Source: Rhynchopus euleeides (lineage: Eukaryota > Euglenozoa > Diplonemea > Diplonemida > Diplonemidae). From it: a stretch of DNA of 64,000 nucleotides. Position numbers and translations under genes: made by a program. Numbering within the stretch: the first letter of the stretch is position 1; the number at the start of each line of letters is the position of its first letter. The notes under the pieces were generated by a model, which saw nothing but the letters and a program-made list of their open reading frames with translations, did not search any database and had not been told where the DNA came from. The stretch lies in the NCBI GenBank assembly GCA_963210315.1, contig OY723266.1:2232001-2296000 (forward strand). Direction: 5' to 3'. This document shows positions 1-10,550 of this stretch, piece after piece.

Positions 1-1805
1 CCACCCACCCACCCCCAACCCCACCCCCACCCCGTAAGATTAAAACAGACCGTGCCTGCGCTTGCCGTGCCAGCTGAATGTCGAGAGAGCCAACCTGTGC
101 CCGAGTGTGGCCACTCCCGCCATTCCTACCTCTCAGCTCGAGTGGAGTGGTGGAGGGGGTGGAGTGGGGTGGGGAGCTGAGAGTCTGTGATTTTGGGGCG
201 CCTCAGAGAGGGGGGGGGGGTAGAAAAACTGTGCCAACGTGCCAAGAAAAGGGCACTTTTATGAAAACGGCGAAGTGGGTTGTGGCGCTGTGTCGGTTTG
301 GAGGGGTGGGGGGTGGGCTGGTGGAGAGTCGGGGTTGGGGGGGGGGGGTGGAGGGAGATGGGGGGAGATTTGAGGAGGGGAAATTTTTTTCTACGGTTTC
401 TTTTCTGTTTCTGAGAATCTCTGGCAAAAAAAACATATAAAAAGAACACCGTGTGCTGGGGGGGGGGGGTGGGTGGGGGTGGGGGGATCGGGTCAAGATC
501 GTTAAATACTTTTGGGGTTATGTGTACGCTTCTCCAGTAGAGCTCACATCAAGGGCAAAGGGGTATTATTTTATTTTTGTAGCCTCATGCAATGAAGGAG
601 GAAATGGAACACGGAGAAAGCAGGTCATTCGAGTTTACGGCACGCGTAGTGCCGTAATTGCAGAGCCACATCTCACCTCATCACAGGTCGAGGTGTGTGC
701 GTTTCACCACAACCTCTCCCCTCCCCATTCCCCCGTGTTGAGTGACATGTGTCGATAGTGTTCCATTTTGCTCAGTGGTCTCCACTGCGACAAACGATTC
801 ACGTGATTATTATTGTGTTCAACTTAAGAGCGGCGTCGGAGAACACTACATGGCCTCCATGGTAGTTCCTGCAATATACATGGCTTTGTCCATCCCTCCT
901 CCCCCCTTGATTTAGCCATTAATATTTATTGCGGGCCTCTCACCGGGTGTGTGTGTCCCTCGAACACCGATTGGGTTTCTGAATCTGTGCGGTGTTGCGC
1001 TCCTATGAACGCAGCCAAACGCCAATCCCCCAACCAATGCCAAAACAGATGCTTCATCGTGACATGTGGTGGTGGCGATATCGGCCCCGCCTGGAAGATA
1101 CACAGGTCAGTATTGATGCACGGTTCGAACATCCCACCCGATCGGGGGAGGGGCTGGGTTTGGCCGGGGCTTGGGAGGGGGTAAATGTCGCGGTTCTCCA
1201 CTGCTGCAAACAGCTTCGCGTGTGGGTGTGAATGGAGGGCGGTGGGAGGTGGGATAGGATGGGCTCTCCAACACGGTCTCGCGGGCTGTCCCCCCGACCC
1301 ACACCCAAAACAAAGGCCGGCGCAAAGGGGGTGTGTGGGTGGTGGTGGTGGAGGTGGCGGTTGGGGCGGGGGGGGAGTTGGGGTTACTGGCTTTGGGGCC
1401 TCGGGGCGCCCTTCCCCTTCCCCCCCCCCCCCCCTCTCCCCCCCCCCCCCCATCCAAGCAAACAAAAACAGGACAAGATTCACTGCTCAAACGTATGGTG
1501 TCTCCGCCCCCGCCCCACCCGCCCCACCCGTATCCCGCATGCGGCCTCACCCCGAGGGAGATTCAGACGCTGTTGCCGAAGAGGAGACGGGTCAGTATGG
1601 AGCTATCCGAGCGTGCACGCTTCGCGTGCGAAGCGTGTGAAATGATTTGCCTTCTTGACTGACAGTATTCAGCCGGTCCCTCCTCTTTCCACCATCAAGT
1701 TTTCAGCCCAGCTAAACACCAACCCTGTCAAGTTAGGAATACCCCCTGCGCATTCACAACACACTCACCACCACGCACCACTCTGCAGGTAGGTTTGCCT
1801 GCAAC
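1..1805. other. Intergenic, G/C homopolymer-rich, no gene seen
   Basis: I see no convincing gene here. The open frames are produced by runs of G and C and by low-complexity CCACCC repeats at the very start. A piece at about 663-699 (reading CACAGGTCGAGGTGTG) recurs at about 4152-4188 downstream of the CUB-like gene, which may mean that a related gene ends just before this window. A long C tract lies at about 1410-1455. The last 60 bases carry the probable splice acceptor of the next gene. Confidence 0.6.
1761..1788 (+). promoter_or_regulatory. Probable trans-splice acceptor of the CUB-like gene
   Basis: A C/A-rich tract (CACTCACCACCACGCACCA) runs into CTCTGCAG, with the AG at 1787-1788, and the ATG follows 17 bases later. 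The same arrangement precedes most genes here, for example AG 9537-9538, 13515-13516, 28420-28421 and 53648-53649. This is inferred from pattern only; mapping of spliced-leader reads would decide it. Confidence 0.5.
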
Positions 1806-3923
1806 ATGCGTGCCGCGGTGCTTGCCGCCCTGGTGGTGTGTGCGATAGACGGGGCTCTGGCGCAGGTTACGCTCAAGGGCACACCAGCCCCAGGTGTGCA
1901 CAACGTGGGTAAAGCAGGTGAGGTTGACAGCAGCTACAGCACCCGACAGGAGTGGGTCATCTTCTGCACACCGGACAGCACTTTGTCGATGGACATTGAG
2001 TACACCCCATCCGGTTACAACCTCGCCTTCAACGACAAGTCAGTGTACTCTGGGTCCGATCAACGTGTGGCTTGTCCCTCCTCTGGGAAGATGTCGCTGC
2101 TGTACACACCGTACGATGGACAGAGCCACACTTTGAAGTTCTCATGGCACACGGTCACACCCCCACCCACCACATCGACCCCCGCGACGCGAGTGCCACC
2201 TCCCACCCCAGCGACAGTGCATGACATGACAGCTGCTGCCTCAGTCGACAGCAGCTACAGCACCCGACAGGAGTGGGTCATCTTCTGCACACCGGACAGC
2301 ACTTTGTCGATGGACATTGCCTACACCCCATCCGGCTACAACCTCGCCTTCAACGACAAGTCGGTGTACTCTGGGTCCGATCAACGTGTGACTTGTCCCT
2401 CCTCTGGGAAGCTGTCGCTGCTGTACACACCGTACGATGGACAGAGCCACACTTTGAAGTTCTCATGGCACACGGTCACACCCCCACCCACCACATCGAC
2501 CCCAGCGAAGGTGCATGGTATGACAGATAATGCTTCAGTCGACAGCAGCTACAGCACCCGACAGGAGTGGGTCATCTTCTGCACACCGGACAGCACTTTG
2601 TCGATGGACATTGCCTACACCCCATCCGGCTACAACCTCGCCTTCAACGACAAGTCGGTGTACTCTGGGTCCGATCAGCGTGTGACTTGTCCCTCCTCTG
2701 GGAAGATGTCGCTGCTGTACACACCGTACGATGGACAGAGCCACACTTTGAAGTTCTCATGGCATACTGTTGCATCTGCCCGGACCACACCCGGCCCAGC
2801 GACGGTGCACTACACGTCAGACCACGAATCGGTCTCCAGCTACTACAGCACCCCACAGGAGTGGTTCATCTCCTGCAAGCCGTACAGCTCCGTGGCTGTG
2901 ACTGTGACCCAACTCCCAGGGACGATCATGGCAGACACGACCACTCTGTCACGAGGGCAGAGCAGCGCGCACTGCCCCTCCACTGGGCAGGTCAAGCTAT
3001 CGTATGTTCCGTCCTCCGACACCCGCCAGGCGCTCATTGTGATGTGGGCCCCTGAAAGGGGCAGCGATCAGTGTTTTCCCGATTATCAAGAAAAAAACGG
3101 GGCTCATGATGAGGTACATTTTTTGGGGGGGTGTGAAAAAATATTTCACGCGCTGATTTTGTAAGTATGCGCAGTGGTTTCCCGAAAATCCATAGGGGGT
3201 CTAGGGGGGTCTGGGGGGCGGAGCCCCCCAGCCGCCGGAGGCCACGGTAGTGAACATCTGTTGGCAGGCACTGCTGGCCGGAGGAAGTACACCGCCTGTT
3301 TTGATGCCTCTGTACGAGGCCTGGCGCTCCAGTTCGCCCTTCTCTTCTAAGAAGGTGTCGCAGTCAGTTCTTCGCATTTGCCCCCCTTCCACCACCAAAA
3401 AACTGAGAGAGCTTTTTCTGCATCTAATAGCAGCACCCTGTGGGGGTGGCGCCTGTTAGGGAGGGGGTTTGTTCTGTGCGTGATGAAAAAACTGCCCCTC
3501 ATCAGAAAAAGTGCCCCTGAAGACCCTCGGAGCCCCCAGATTCTTTTCCTAAGGAAAATCCCTGTTATGATGAGTTCATCAAGCCAATTTTCGGAAAAAA
3601 TGAAAAAATGATGAGTTCATCGTAGTTTTCATCGTAGGGAAAACACTGGCAGCGATGAGTCGCAGGGTCTGTCCCCGCTGATTATCGTTGTGATTGCCAC
3701 TGTGGGGGTGCTTGTTCTGGTGGGTGTCACCGTTGCTGTGTACTGCGGGTATCGTGGGCATGCGGACTGCAAGGACAGTTCCAACGTGCAGTGCGAGGGG
3801 TACGCCGATGTTGGGCCCACGGGTGTGTTCGGTGGGCCGCAGGACTGTTGCTTGTCTCCTGAGGGACAGCAGCCGGGGAGCGAGATGGAGGAGCAGTTGC
3901 TGGCGGTGCCGAACACCCCGTGA
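1806..3923 (+). CDS. Type I membrane protein with four CUB-like repeats, interrupted by a MITE
   Basis: The protein begins with a clear signal peptide (MRAAVLAALVVCAIDGALAQ). Four repeat units follow, starting at nt 1923, 2244, 2538 and 2832. Units 2-4 are spaced exactly 294 nt (98 residues) and units 1-3 are nearly identical at DNA level. Each has two cysteines about 40 residues apart and a Thr/Pro-rich linker. This resembles small CUB-like beta-sandwich modules of secreted adhesion proteins, but the family call is weak. At 3069 the gene is entered by a 580-bp hAT-like element. Beyond it, in the same frame class, coding resumes (3649-3923) with a transmembrane helix (LSPLIIVVIATVGVLVLVGV) and a Cys-containing tail ending in VPNTP. 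Read straight through, the protein stops at 3164 inside the element and has no anchor. If the element is removed as an intron, the full membrane protein results. Which applies is unknown. Confidence 0.6.
3069..3648. mobile_element. Non-autonomous hAT-like MITE (580 bp)
   Basis: Perfect 12-bp terminal inverted repeats, CAGTGTTTTCCC at 3069-3080 and GGGAAAACACTG at 3637-3648, are flanked by an exact 8-bp direct repeat, GCAGCGAT, at 3061-3068 and 3649-3656. An 8-bp target duplication and CAGTG-type ends are the signature of the hAT superfamily. No transposase is encoded. The duplication lies inside a codon-aligned Gly-Ser-Asp stretch of the host gene, so exact removal of the element plus one repeat restores the frame. 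The element also has long A/T runs and TGATGAG/CTCATC motifs near both ends that could pair. Confidence 0.8.
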
Positions 3924-5764
3924 TGTGAGCCGCCGTATTTGCCCCTTGGGGTTTTCCCTGAGAAATTGTCCGGGTTTTGTTTGTGCGCACGAGGGCCCCC
4001 AGCCCTTCTCACGACCCACCGGGTACACTGGCTGCCGCCCAGTGGGCCAGTTTCTTTCCAGTCTTGTCTTTGTTACCTCATGGAGGAAGTCGAGCACAAA
4101 AGACCAGCACCCTCCAGCAGGCAGTGTAATCGCTCCCACTGCCTGCTGCAAGAAGCCGCATCTCACCTCCGCACAGGTCGAGGTGTGCGTGTCCGTACGT
4201 GTCTGTGTCGTGACTGGTTTGCTCGATTTCCTCTTCTCTGCCTTCTTCTTCTACTTGAGCTCTTTGCGAATCGTGATGAGCCATCTTCTTTGTTGCTGTG
4301 GGATTCCCTCTCGTCTGATCGACCAACCGTGTCAGAGTTCAGGTGAACGTTTCACCTGTGAATAAGAAACACGCACCCTTCGCCAGCGGCACAAGGCAGA
4401 TACACTGATGATGGAGAAGGGGGGAAACTGATTTACTCCTTCTCCAACATCGCTTGTCGCCTGTCTTGTGGTAGACTTGCTGAGCGGTTCCGTTTCTCCA
4501 CTCTGAAAGTACTTTGCCCTCACTTCTGCATGCAGGCAGCAGGGCGGCACTGGGACAGATTGGGCTTGCTTGCTACTGTCCACACCTTGCATTCAATCAG
4601 CTCTGCCTCGCGCAGAGCGTTCTTCCCGACGCACTCATGGCCACCTGCACCCTTGGAATTGTCCGCCCCGCCTTTAAAAATGGCAGGTGTATATTCCGAA
4701 GTTAACGCCACCATGCATGATGCGTAAAAGTGTCGGTGTGCTTCCGACGACCCTGTTCCCTTCTGTGTCTGCTATCGTCACATCAAGGCAGCAGGCTGGA
4801 GGGTGGTGGAAACACCAAGACGAAGAAGGAATCAGCGTTTGCTACGTTTTTTGAACTCAGACCTCCCTCTCTCAGCCAGTTTGTGCACACGGTCTGCGGG
4901 GCCGAAACTGCCGTGCAGAGCTGACAACTTGACTTTCTTGACTTTTGACGACTTGAAGCGCTCTTGATGAACAAACCAATCAATGCGGCTGATTCTGACC
5001 AGCTGACTGTTGATTGCACTTGAAGTACCGTGGAGGTGAAGCGGTGGAGAGAAAAAGAGAACCAAACAGCAGGGCCAGCCATCAGCGTGCGTGCCTCTGC
5101 CTCTTGCCTGTTTCCTCGCGATCCACAAACCCCTTGTTTCCCGTTTCCCGTTCCCCCCCCCCCATCCTTTGGCTTGTTTGCTGTTTTCTTTGCACCTTTT
5201 TGGCACCATCAATCTCAATGGAACTGCGACACACCCAGACGTCATACATCTGATCCGGCCTGGGTTAGGTGAGCTTTCCGGGCACCCGACTGCCCTGACT
5301 TTTCCCGTGGTTTTGTCCGCGCGAATCACCGCATGTCACAGCTCATCACAGCTCTCTCACGTCTGGGTCAGGCCAATCCAGACTGCATGAAATATTGTCG
5401 CGCGCCTTCGACAGGAACTTGACGGTATCGAAGCCACAGCAGAGCAGCGACGATGCCACCTCCCTGCCCCCTTTGCTCCCCCCAGAAGCTCAGATGTCAC
5501 ACACCCCAGGGCCAAACCGCAACCCCCTCCCACACCCCCACACCACTGCACAGGGTCGGTTCACACCCCCACCCACCCACCCACCCCCACCCCCACCCCC
5601 CTTCCCCGTTTGCTTCGCCCCCTCCCTCTCTCTCTGGTTCGTCCCCCTGATCCGTCCCAGGTTTTCCCTGAGGCGTTGCACCGCACGACCACCACCGCCC
5701 ACCCACCCCACTCCGCCCCCCACCCACCCCCCTACCTCCCCGTATTTTTCGCCCCTTTTCCGCT
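3924..5764. other. Intergenic, 3' flank of the CUB-like gene then C-rich leader
   Basis: No gene is seen. The stretch at about 4152-4188 matches 663-699 upstream. From about 5555 to 5760 the sequence is dominated by CCACCC and CCCC runs, which I read as the polypyrimidine region ahead of the Sel1 gene. A candidate acceptor AG is at about 5660. Confidence 0.5.
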
Positions 5765-7096
5765 ATGGCAGATATGGCAGACGGCACTGCTGCTGCCCTC
5801 CGGAGCGGGTGCCCTGACGCCCCTCTTCCTCCGCCGCCACCTGGAAGCGCAAAGCCTGGCGCAGCTGCGCAGGATGGCGGTGCCCTCGGAAGCCCTGACG
5901 TCTCGGGGGGTGGGCAGCCGCCTCCCGTTTGCCAGGACCGTGGCGGGTGGAAGATCCAACAGCAGCACCCCCAGCACCCCCAGCAGCAGCAGCAGCAGCA
6001 GCACCCCCACTACCTCCACACGTGGGGCTCCTCGGTGATGCCCTCCGCAGAGCGGAGCTGCTCCCCAGCCAGCTGCAGCTCGACAGGGGTGCTGCCCCCT
6101 GCCTCGCCCCAAGGGGACCTGCACGGCCGCTGCGCGGCAAATTCTTCCCCGTCCTCCCCGCCCTCCCCCTGCAGCGCCCAGCAGACCTACAACCTCGCCC
6201 TCTCCTGGTATTGGGGCCTCGAGGGCCACGGCGTCGACGACCGCAAGGCTGTGGAGCTGTTCGAAAAGTCCGCCTCGATGGGGCACCCTGCTGCCCAGCT
6301 CCAGATGGGCGTCTTCTATAAATGCGGGGGCATCCTCAGGCAGGACCAGGCTGCCTCGCAGGAGTGGTTCTCCAAGGTGCGTGAGAAGGCCTCCTGGTTT
6401 GTCGACCGCGCCGAGGGGGGCGACATGCTGGCGATGTGGCAGCTGTCGCGGCTCATCGCGCACAACCTCTGCGAGGCGTACACCGGGGAGCAGTCCTCCC
6501 TGCTGTGGTGCCGCCGCGCCGCCGAGCAGGGCTATGCCTTGGCACAGTTCGACCTGTCGCAGTGCTTCCAAGACGGCGACGGCGTGCCGAAGGACATGCG
6601 CCAGGCCAGCGAGTGGTGCCGCAAGGCTGCGGAGCAGCATATGGTAGAGGCGGAGTATTGGCTTGGGTATTACTACCGCGAGGGCCTGGGGCCCGACTCG
6701 TGGAACACCCGCGCGGATGACAAGGCGATGTATTGGCTGCGGGAGGCGGGGTCGCGTGGGCATGGTGCGGCGCAGAGGCTGCTCGGGTTTCTCTACACAG
6801 CGATCCGGACGCGGAACGCCTGCAAGTGGTTGAAGAACTCTCGGGATAACGGGTCGTCCCATGCGGGGCAGATGCTGAAGACGCTGATATTGGCGCAGCA
6901 GCATCTCAAAGGGCTGCGCAGCGGTGCAGGGGGTGGGCAGGTCCGGCCCCTTGCAGGGCACATCCAGCAGGCAGGGGCGGGGGTGGTGACACCGACGACC
7001 CCGCTGATCGCCACGCCCCCGTCGGTGCCACTCGCGATGCCGGGCGGGGGTGCTGCGGCTGATGCCAACCCAGGAGGCGCGGGTGCGTCTGGGTGA
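5765..7096 (+). CDS. Sel1-like (TPR-like) repeat protein
   Basis: The 443-residue protein begins after a long C-rich leader. The first ~135 residues are low complexity (Pro, Gly, Ser and a His/Gln run encoded by CAGCAG repeats at about 5955-6010). From about residue 138 to 375 there are roughly five or six Sel1-type helical hairpins, recognisable by motifs such as AVELFEKSASMGHPAAQLQMG, CRRAAEQGYALAQFDL and CRKAAEQHMVEAEYWLGYYY. Sel1 repeats are protein-binding solenoids used as adaptors (for example in ERAD or signalling). No signal peptide or membrane segment is evident, so a cytosolic scaffold is likely. The C-terminus is Pro/Gly-rich. The specific partner cannot be told from sequence. Confidence 0.75.
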   Translation: MADMADGTAAALRSGCPDAPLPPPPPGSAKPGAAAQDGGALGSPDVSGGGQPPPVCQDRGGWKIQQQHPQHPQQQQQQQHPHYLHTWGSSVMPSAERSCSPASCSSTGVLPPASPQGDLHGRCAANSSPSSPPSPCSAQQTYNLALSWYWGLEGHGVDDRKAVELFEKSASMGHPAAQLQMGVFYKCGGILRQDQAASQEWFSKVREKASWFVDRAEGGDMLAMWQLSRLIAHNLCEAYTGEQSSLLWCRRAAEQGYALAQFDLSQCFQDGDGVPKDMRQASEWCRKAAEQHMVEAEYWLGYYYREGLGPDSWNTRADDKAMYWLREAGSRGHGAAQRLLGFLYTAIRTRNACKWLKNSRDNGSSHAGQMLKTLILAQQHLKGLRSGAGGGQVRPLAGHIQQAGAGVVTPTTPLIATPPSVPLAMPGGGAAADANPGGAGASG

Positions 7097-9548
7097 TAGG
7101 TGGCGCGTTGGGTGGGTTGCTGGGTTGGAGGGGGGGGGGGGTGCGGCGCCTTCTTTTCTTTCCCGGTGGGGGCTTGCTGGCTATTCTACAGCACGTTCCG
7201 ACGGAACTCCCCCACCCCCATCCCCTCAACATCTTTTCCGGCAGCGGCAGGGGGGTGGGGAGTGGGGGGTGGAGACAAAGGGGGTGTTGTATCAAGAGAA
7301 GATGCTCAGTGTGCTCCATGCGCGGGTTTCTAGAAAAAGCTCGCGTTGTGTGTTTTTTTCGTTGTCTTTTTTGTTGATCAAGAAAACTCAGGGAAAACAC
7401 ATTTCGAGGGGGGCGGGGTGGATGAAGATTGTATACAGCCTTAAACAGGTGCAACACAACGCGCATTTCAAAGGGTATACCGACGTGGCTTCTGCCATGT
7501 CTTGTTTGAAATCGGTGTGTCGTGGTGTGTAGTGGTGCGCAGTGAGTGCCTGTTTCCATCACCTCGCCCTTCTGCAGGCCTGCGCGTCATTTGTGGTCTT
7601 GATTCTTCCTTTTGTTTTTGCTATTCCCCCCACCCCACCCCGTCTTCTCTTGAGGTTCCTGTGCTTTCTTGTTACCCCACGTTGTAGCGAGACGGTGCAC
7701 CACCTCCTTCCGACCGATTGAGCGTTTTTTTCACGCACACACTTCCTAGGTAGCGACGAAGCGTAGCGAAGTCGCGAAGTTCTTACGAAAGAAATTGTAC
7801 GACTGGATATTTAAAGGATTCGCACCTTCATGCCTTCACGGGGCCTCAACACAGCTTTGTTGAGGCACAAGTGTGCTCAACAAAAAGCAGTCACTCACAT
7901 ATATTCAGCAGAGCACACCGATACTATTGCTCGTTGTGCCCACCCGGTGCACACCAACGGTGGGGCTGGGGATTGGAGGAACGTGCAACTGAATGTTAAA
8001 TAGGAACAGCACTTGCCGGTTTCCGTGCTGCCGTTTCCCTCCAAATGAAAATGAATGGTTCGACGCTCGGCCGCCTGTACGCCCTGCTGCCGTCACTGCT
8101 GATCCACTGGCGTGCATGCCCTCTGGTGCAGAGCAATGAGCCGATAAGGCCGGGTGGGGGGGAGTTCGTGACTCTGTGTGTTCTGTATACCGACATGGCT
8201 CAGCGTGCAATACCAGCACAGCCAACACTCGATCAAAACGTTGTCAAAAAGGAGGGCATCCCACACAAGGGGTGAACTGCTCTTCTGCTGGCACAGGCCT
8301 GTCTGCGTCCATCGTCTGTAAGCACAATCATCCCCTCTTACCAGAGGTGGATGTGCACCGGCGGAGATCGTCACGCGTTTCTCGCTGGACTGGGTGCTTC
8401 GACATAGAGCGAAAAGGGGGGCAATTTTCAGGACACTGGCCCCGCGCGACGTTTCGCACGACAATCTAAATGCTCTAACAGAAGTTCGAGGGAGGGAGCC
8501 AAGCTAGCAACGTTTGGTGTGCTACACATCACGACTAGGTACCGTTCGTGCCGTCAGAACCCCAAGCAACGATCCCTGGTCACGCCACAAGCGGATGAGG
8601 ATGATGATGACGAAGACTGCGCACGTTCAACAGGTGTTTGCTTTCTACTTTTGCAGAGACCTCTTCTTTGTTTGGCACGGTCCTCACCCGAATCCAATCT
8701 TTGCTTAATTTGTGCTTGTGTGCACCTGGCGTGCCGCTCATTGATGGACGTACCTGTGGAGGGTAATTCCTCTATGAATGCACAGGTCTGCCACTTTTGT
8801 GCTTCTGGCTGTTAGAAGAGCTCCAGCACATCTGGGAAGTACCGGCTTCTGCAAGCGGCGTGGCGTGACTGCTATCAGGCGGCCGAAGCGTGCTCCAGAC
8901 TCACCGTACTGCCTGTCCCACTGACACCGCAATAATCTCACAAAGCTTCTTCATTACGCGTTCATGTGGTTCCGTGTCTGCCCGTGAAGCAGTGCGGTTG
9001 CAGGAGCAGGTGGAGCGGCAACGGGGTCTCACTAACGTGATCGACCTCGAGTCGGGTCTCTACCCGTGTTGCTGAGACTGTGCGTCACCCACATTCGGGT
9101 TGGGAGCCGGGCAGGGGGACGGGGAGAATTGCGGCGACTGACGCTGCCTCGGCAGTGCGTGTGTGTTTGTCTATCCCGGACACAGTTCGGAGGTCTTTTG
9201 CACGAGGCCAGCGGCCCATGCCAAAGCCATCCCTGAGGCAAACACTTCCAGCATTTCCATGTTGGCGGAATTGGAAGCGTCACAGCCTGATGCCGGTGAC
9301 TAATCCGCTGCGTGCAGAGACGGAGAGTGCACGGAAGATGTTGCAGGACGGGGCCCCACTCGCGACAGAAATAGTCGGCTCACAGAGGTGCACGAGGCAT
9401 CCCTTCAATTCAAGGACAAGGTACGGAGAAGTGCGACGCACTGCACTTTTGTCCTGTGACACTGCACACCACACAGCACACACGCAGGGACACTTGTTGC
9501 TCCACGCAAGACACAGCAACCAACACGCACACGCACAGAGCGTGGGAA
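7097..9548. other. Intergenic, no gene recognised
   Basis: Several short open frames exist, but none shows a recognisable domain. G runs follow the Sel1 gene, and a perfect hairpin lies at 7843-7866. A long frame starting at 9080 runs toward the LPMO gene on + but has no recognisable content. The last 50 bases contain the C/A-rich acceptor with AG at 9537-9538. Confidence 0.5.
7843..7866. repeat. Perfect 9-bp stem hairpin
   Basis: GCCTCAACA (7843-7851) pairs with TGTTGAGGC (7858-7866) around a 6-base loop CAGCTT. It stands alone in an intergenic stretch, so its role is unknown. It could be a chance palindrome or part of a short structured RNA. Confidence 0.45.
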
Positions 9549-10550
9549 ATGCAGAAGCTACTCGGAACAGCGCTGCTGGTGGCTGCGGCGGCAACCGGGG
9601 CCAACGGGCACGGCTACGTGATCGCCCCGCCGTCGCGCAACTACGGATGCAAGACGGGGCTGAACTCGGGGTGCGGCGGGGTGCAGTACGAGCCGCAGAG
9701 CGTGGAGGGCCCTGACGGGTGGCCGGCAGGCGGCCCTCAGGGGGGGACGGTGGCGTCGGCAGGCTGGGGCCGTTTCGGGGAGCTGAATCAGCAGAGCAGC
9801 ACGCGCTGGGGGAAGACCCGGATGTCTTCGGGGAGCGCCACCTTCTCGTGGGCCTTCACCGCGGGGCACAGGACGCGTGACTACAAGTACTACATCACGC
9901 GCGAGGGGTGGAACCAGAACCAGGCGCTGTCGAGCGCGTCGTTCGACACGACGCCCTTCTGCACCGTGGACGGGGGTATGCAGGTCCCGCAGGGGCAGGC
10001 CGACCACCAGTGCACCGTCCCGACGCGCCAGGGGTACCACGTCGTCATGGCGGTGTGGGACGTGGGTGACACGAGCAACAGCTTCTACAACGCGATCGAC
10101 CTGCAGTTCGAGGGCGGGTCGGGGCCTGCGCCTGCGCCAGTGCCGGTGCCGGTGCCGGTGCCGCAGCCGGGCCCTGCGCCGTCACAGTGCAACGGGGCGA
10201 CGGTGCCGCTTATGGGGAACTGCCGGGAGGCGACCGGGTGCTGCGCGGCGGGCACGACGTGCTACGAGATGTCGGAGTACTACGCGCAGTGCCGCACGTC
10301 GTGCCCCAGCTGTGGGTGGACGTGCAATGTGCTGGGTGGTGGGGCGGCGCCGGCGCCGCAGCCGGCACCCCAGCCTCAGCCTCAGCCTCAGCCCCAGCCG
10401 CAGCCGCAGCCCCAGCCCCAGCCTGCACCGCCTGCAGGGGGGTGCAGCGGGCAGCGCATCCGCAAGTGGTCTGCGTGCCTCGGGAATGAGGGGTGCTGCG
10501 AGAGCGGGCTGACGTGCTCGGGGACACGCTGGTGGAAGGCATGCAAGTGA
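9549..10550 (+). CDS. AA10-type lytic polysaccharide monooxygenase with two CBM1-like modules
   Basis: A signal peptide (residues 1-20) is followed by His21, the N-terminal copper ligand of LPMOs after cleavage (ANG|HGYVIAPPSR). The second histidine of the copper brace is His107 (AFTAGHRTRDYKYY), and the axial aromatic is Phe179 in the SFYNAIDLQF motif. The catalytic domain (residues 21-~190) closely resembles bacterial GbpA-type AA10 enzymes, including VQYEPQSVEG and ASFDTTPFC, which oxidise chitin or cellulose. A Pro/Val linker then leads to a Cys-rich module ending GTTCYEMSEYYAQC, like CBM1. A Pro-Gln linker and a second, shorter Cys/Trp module (GLTCSGTRWWKACK) follow. The gene has no intron. 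The start was chosen because only this Met gives the signal peptide. Bacterial origin is likely by inference. Confidence 0.88.
   Translation: MQKLLGTALLVAAAATGANGHGYVIAPPSRNYGCKTGLNSGCGGVQYEPQSVEGPDGWPAGGPQGGTVASAGWGRFGELNQQSSTRWGKTRMSSGSATFSWAFTAGHRTRDYKYYITREGWNQNQALSSASFDTTPFCTVDGGMQVPQGQADHQCTVPTRQGYHVVMAVWDVGDTSNSFYNAIDLQFEGGSGPAPAPVPVPVPVPQPGPAPSQCNGATVPLMGNCREATGCCAAGTTCYEMSEYYAQCRTSCPSCGWTCNVLGGGAAPAPQPAPQPQPQPQPQPQPQPQPQPAPPAGGCSGQRIRKWSACLGNEGCCESGLTCSGTRWWKACK

Noticed and set aside
1118-1135. GGTTCGAAC resembling a tRNA B box
   Set aside because: No matching A box, cloverleaf or acceptor stem could be drawn. Similar hits near 34640 and 12110 fail in the same way.
926-1483. Overlapping frames on both strands rich in Pro or Gly
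   Set aside because: They arise from C and G runs; no domain and no conserved start.
5732-6961. A 409-codon open frame on the minus strand
   Set aside because: It is the antisense shadow of the Sel1-repeat gene; its content is Pro/Arg/Leu repeats with no domain, and GC-rich codon bias explains it.
9080-9548. Long frame leading toward the LPMO gene
   Set aside because: It is in another frame from the LPMO gene and has no recognisable content; the proposed acceptor lies after it.
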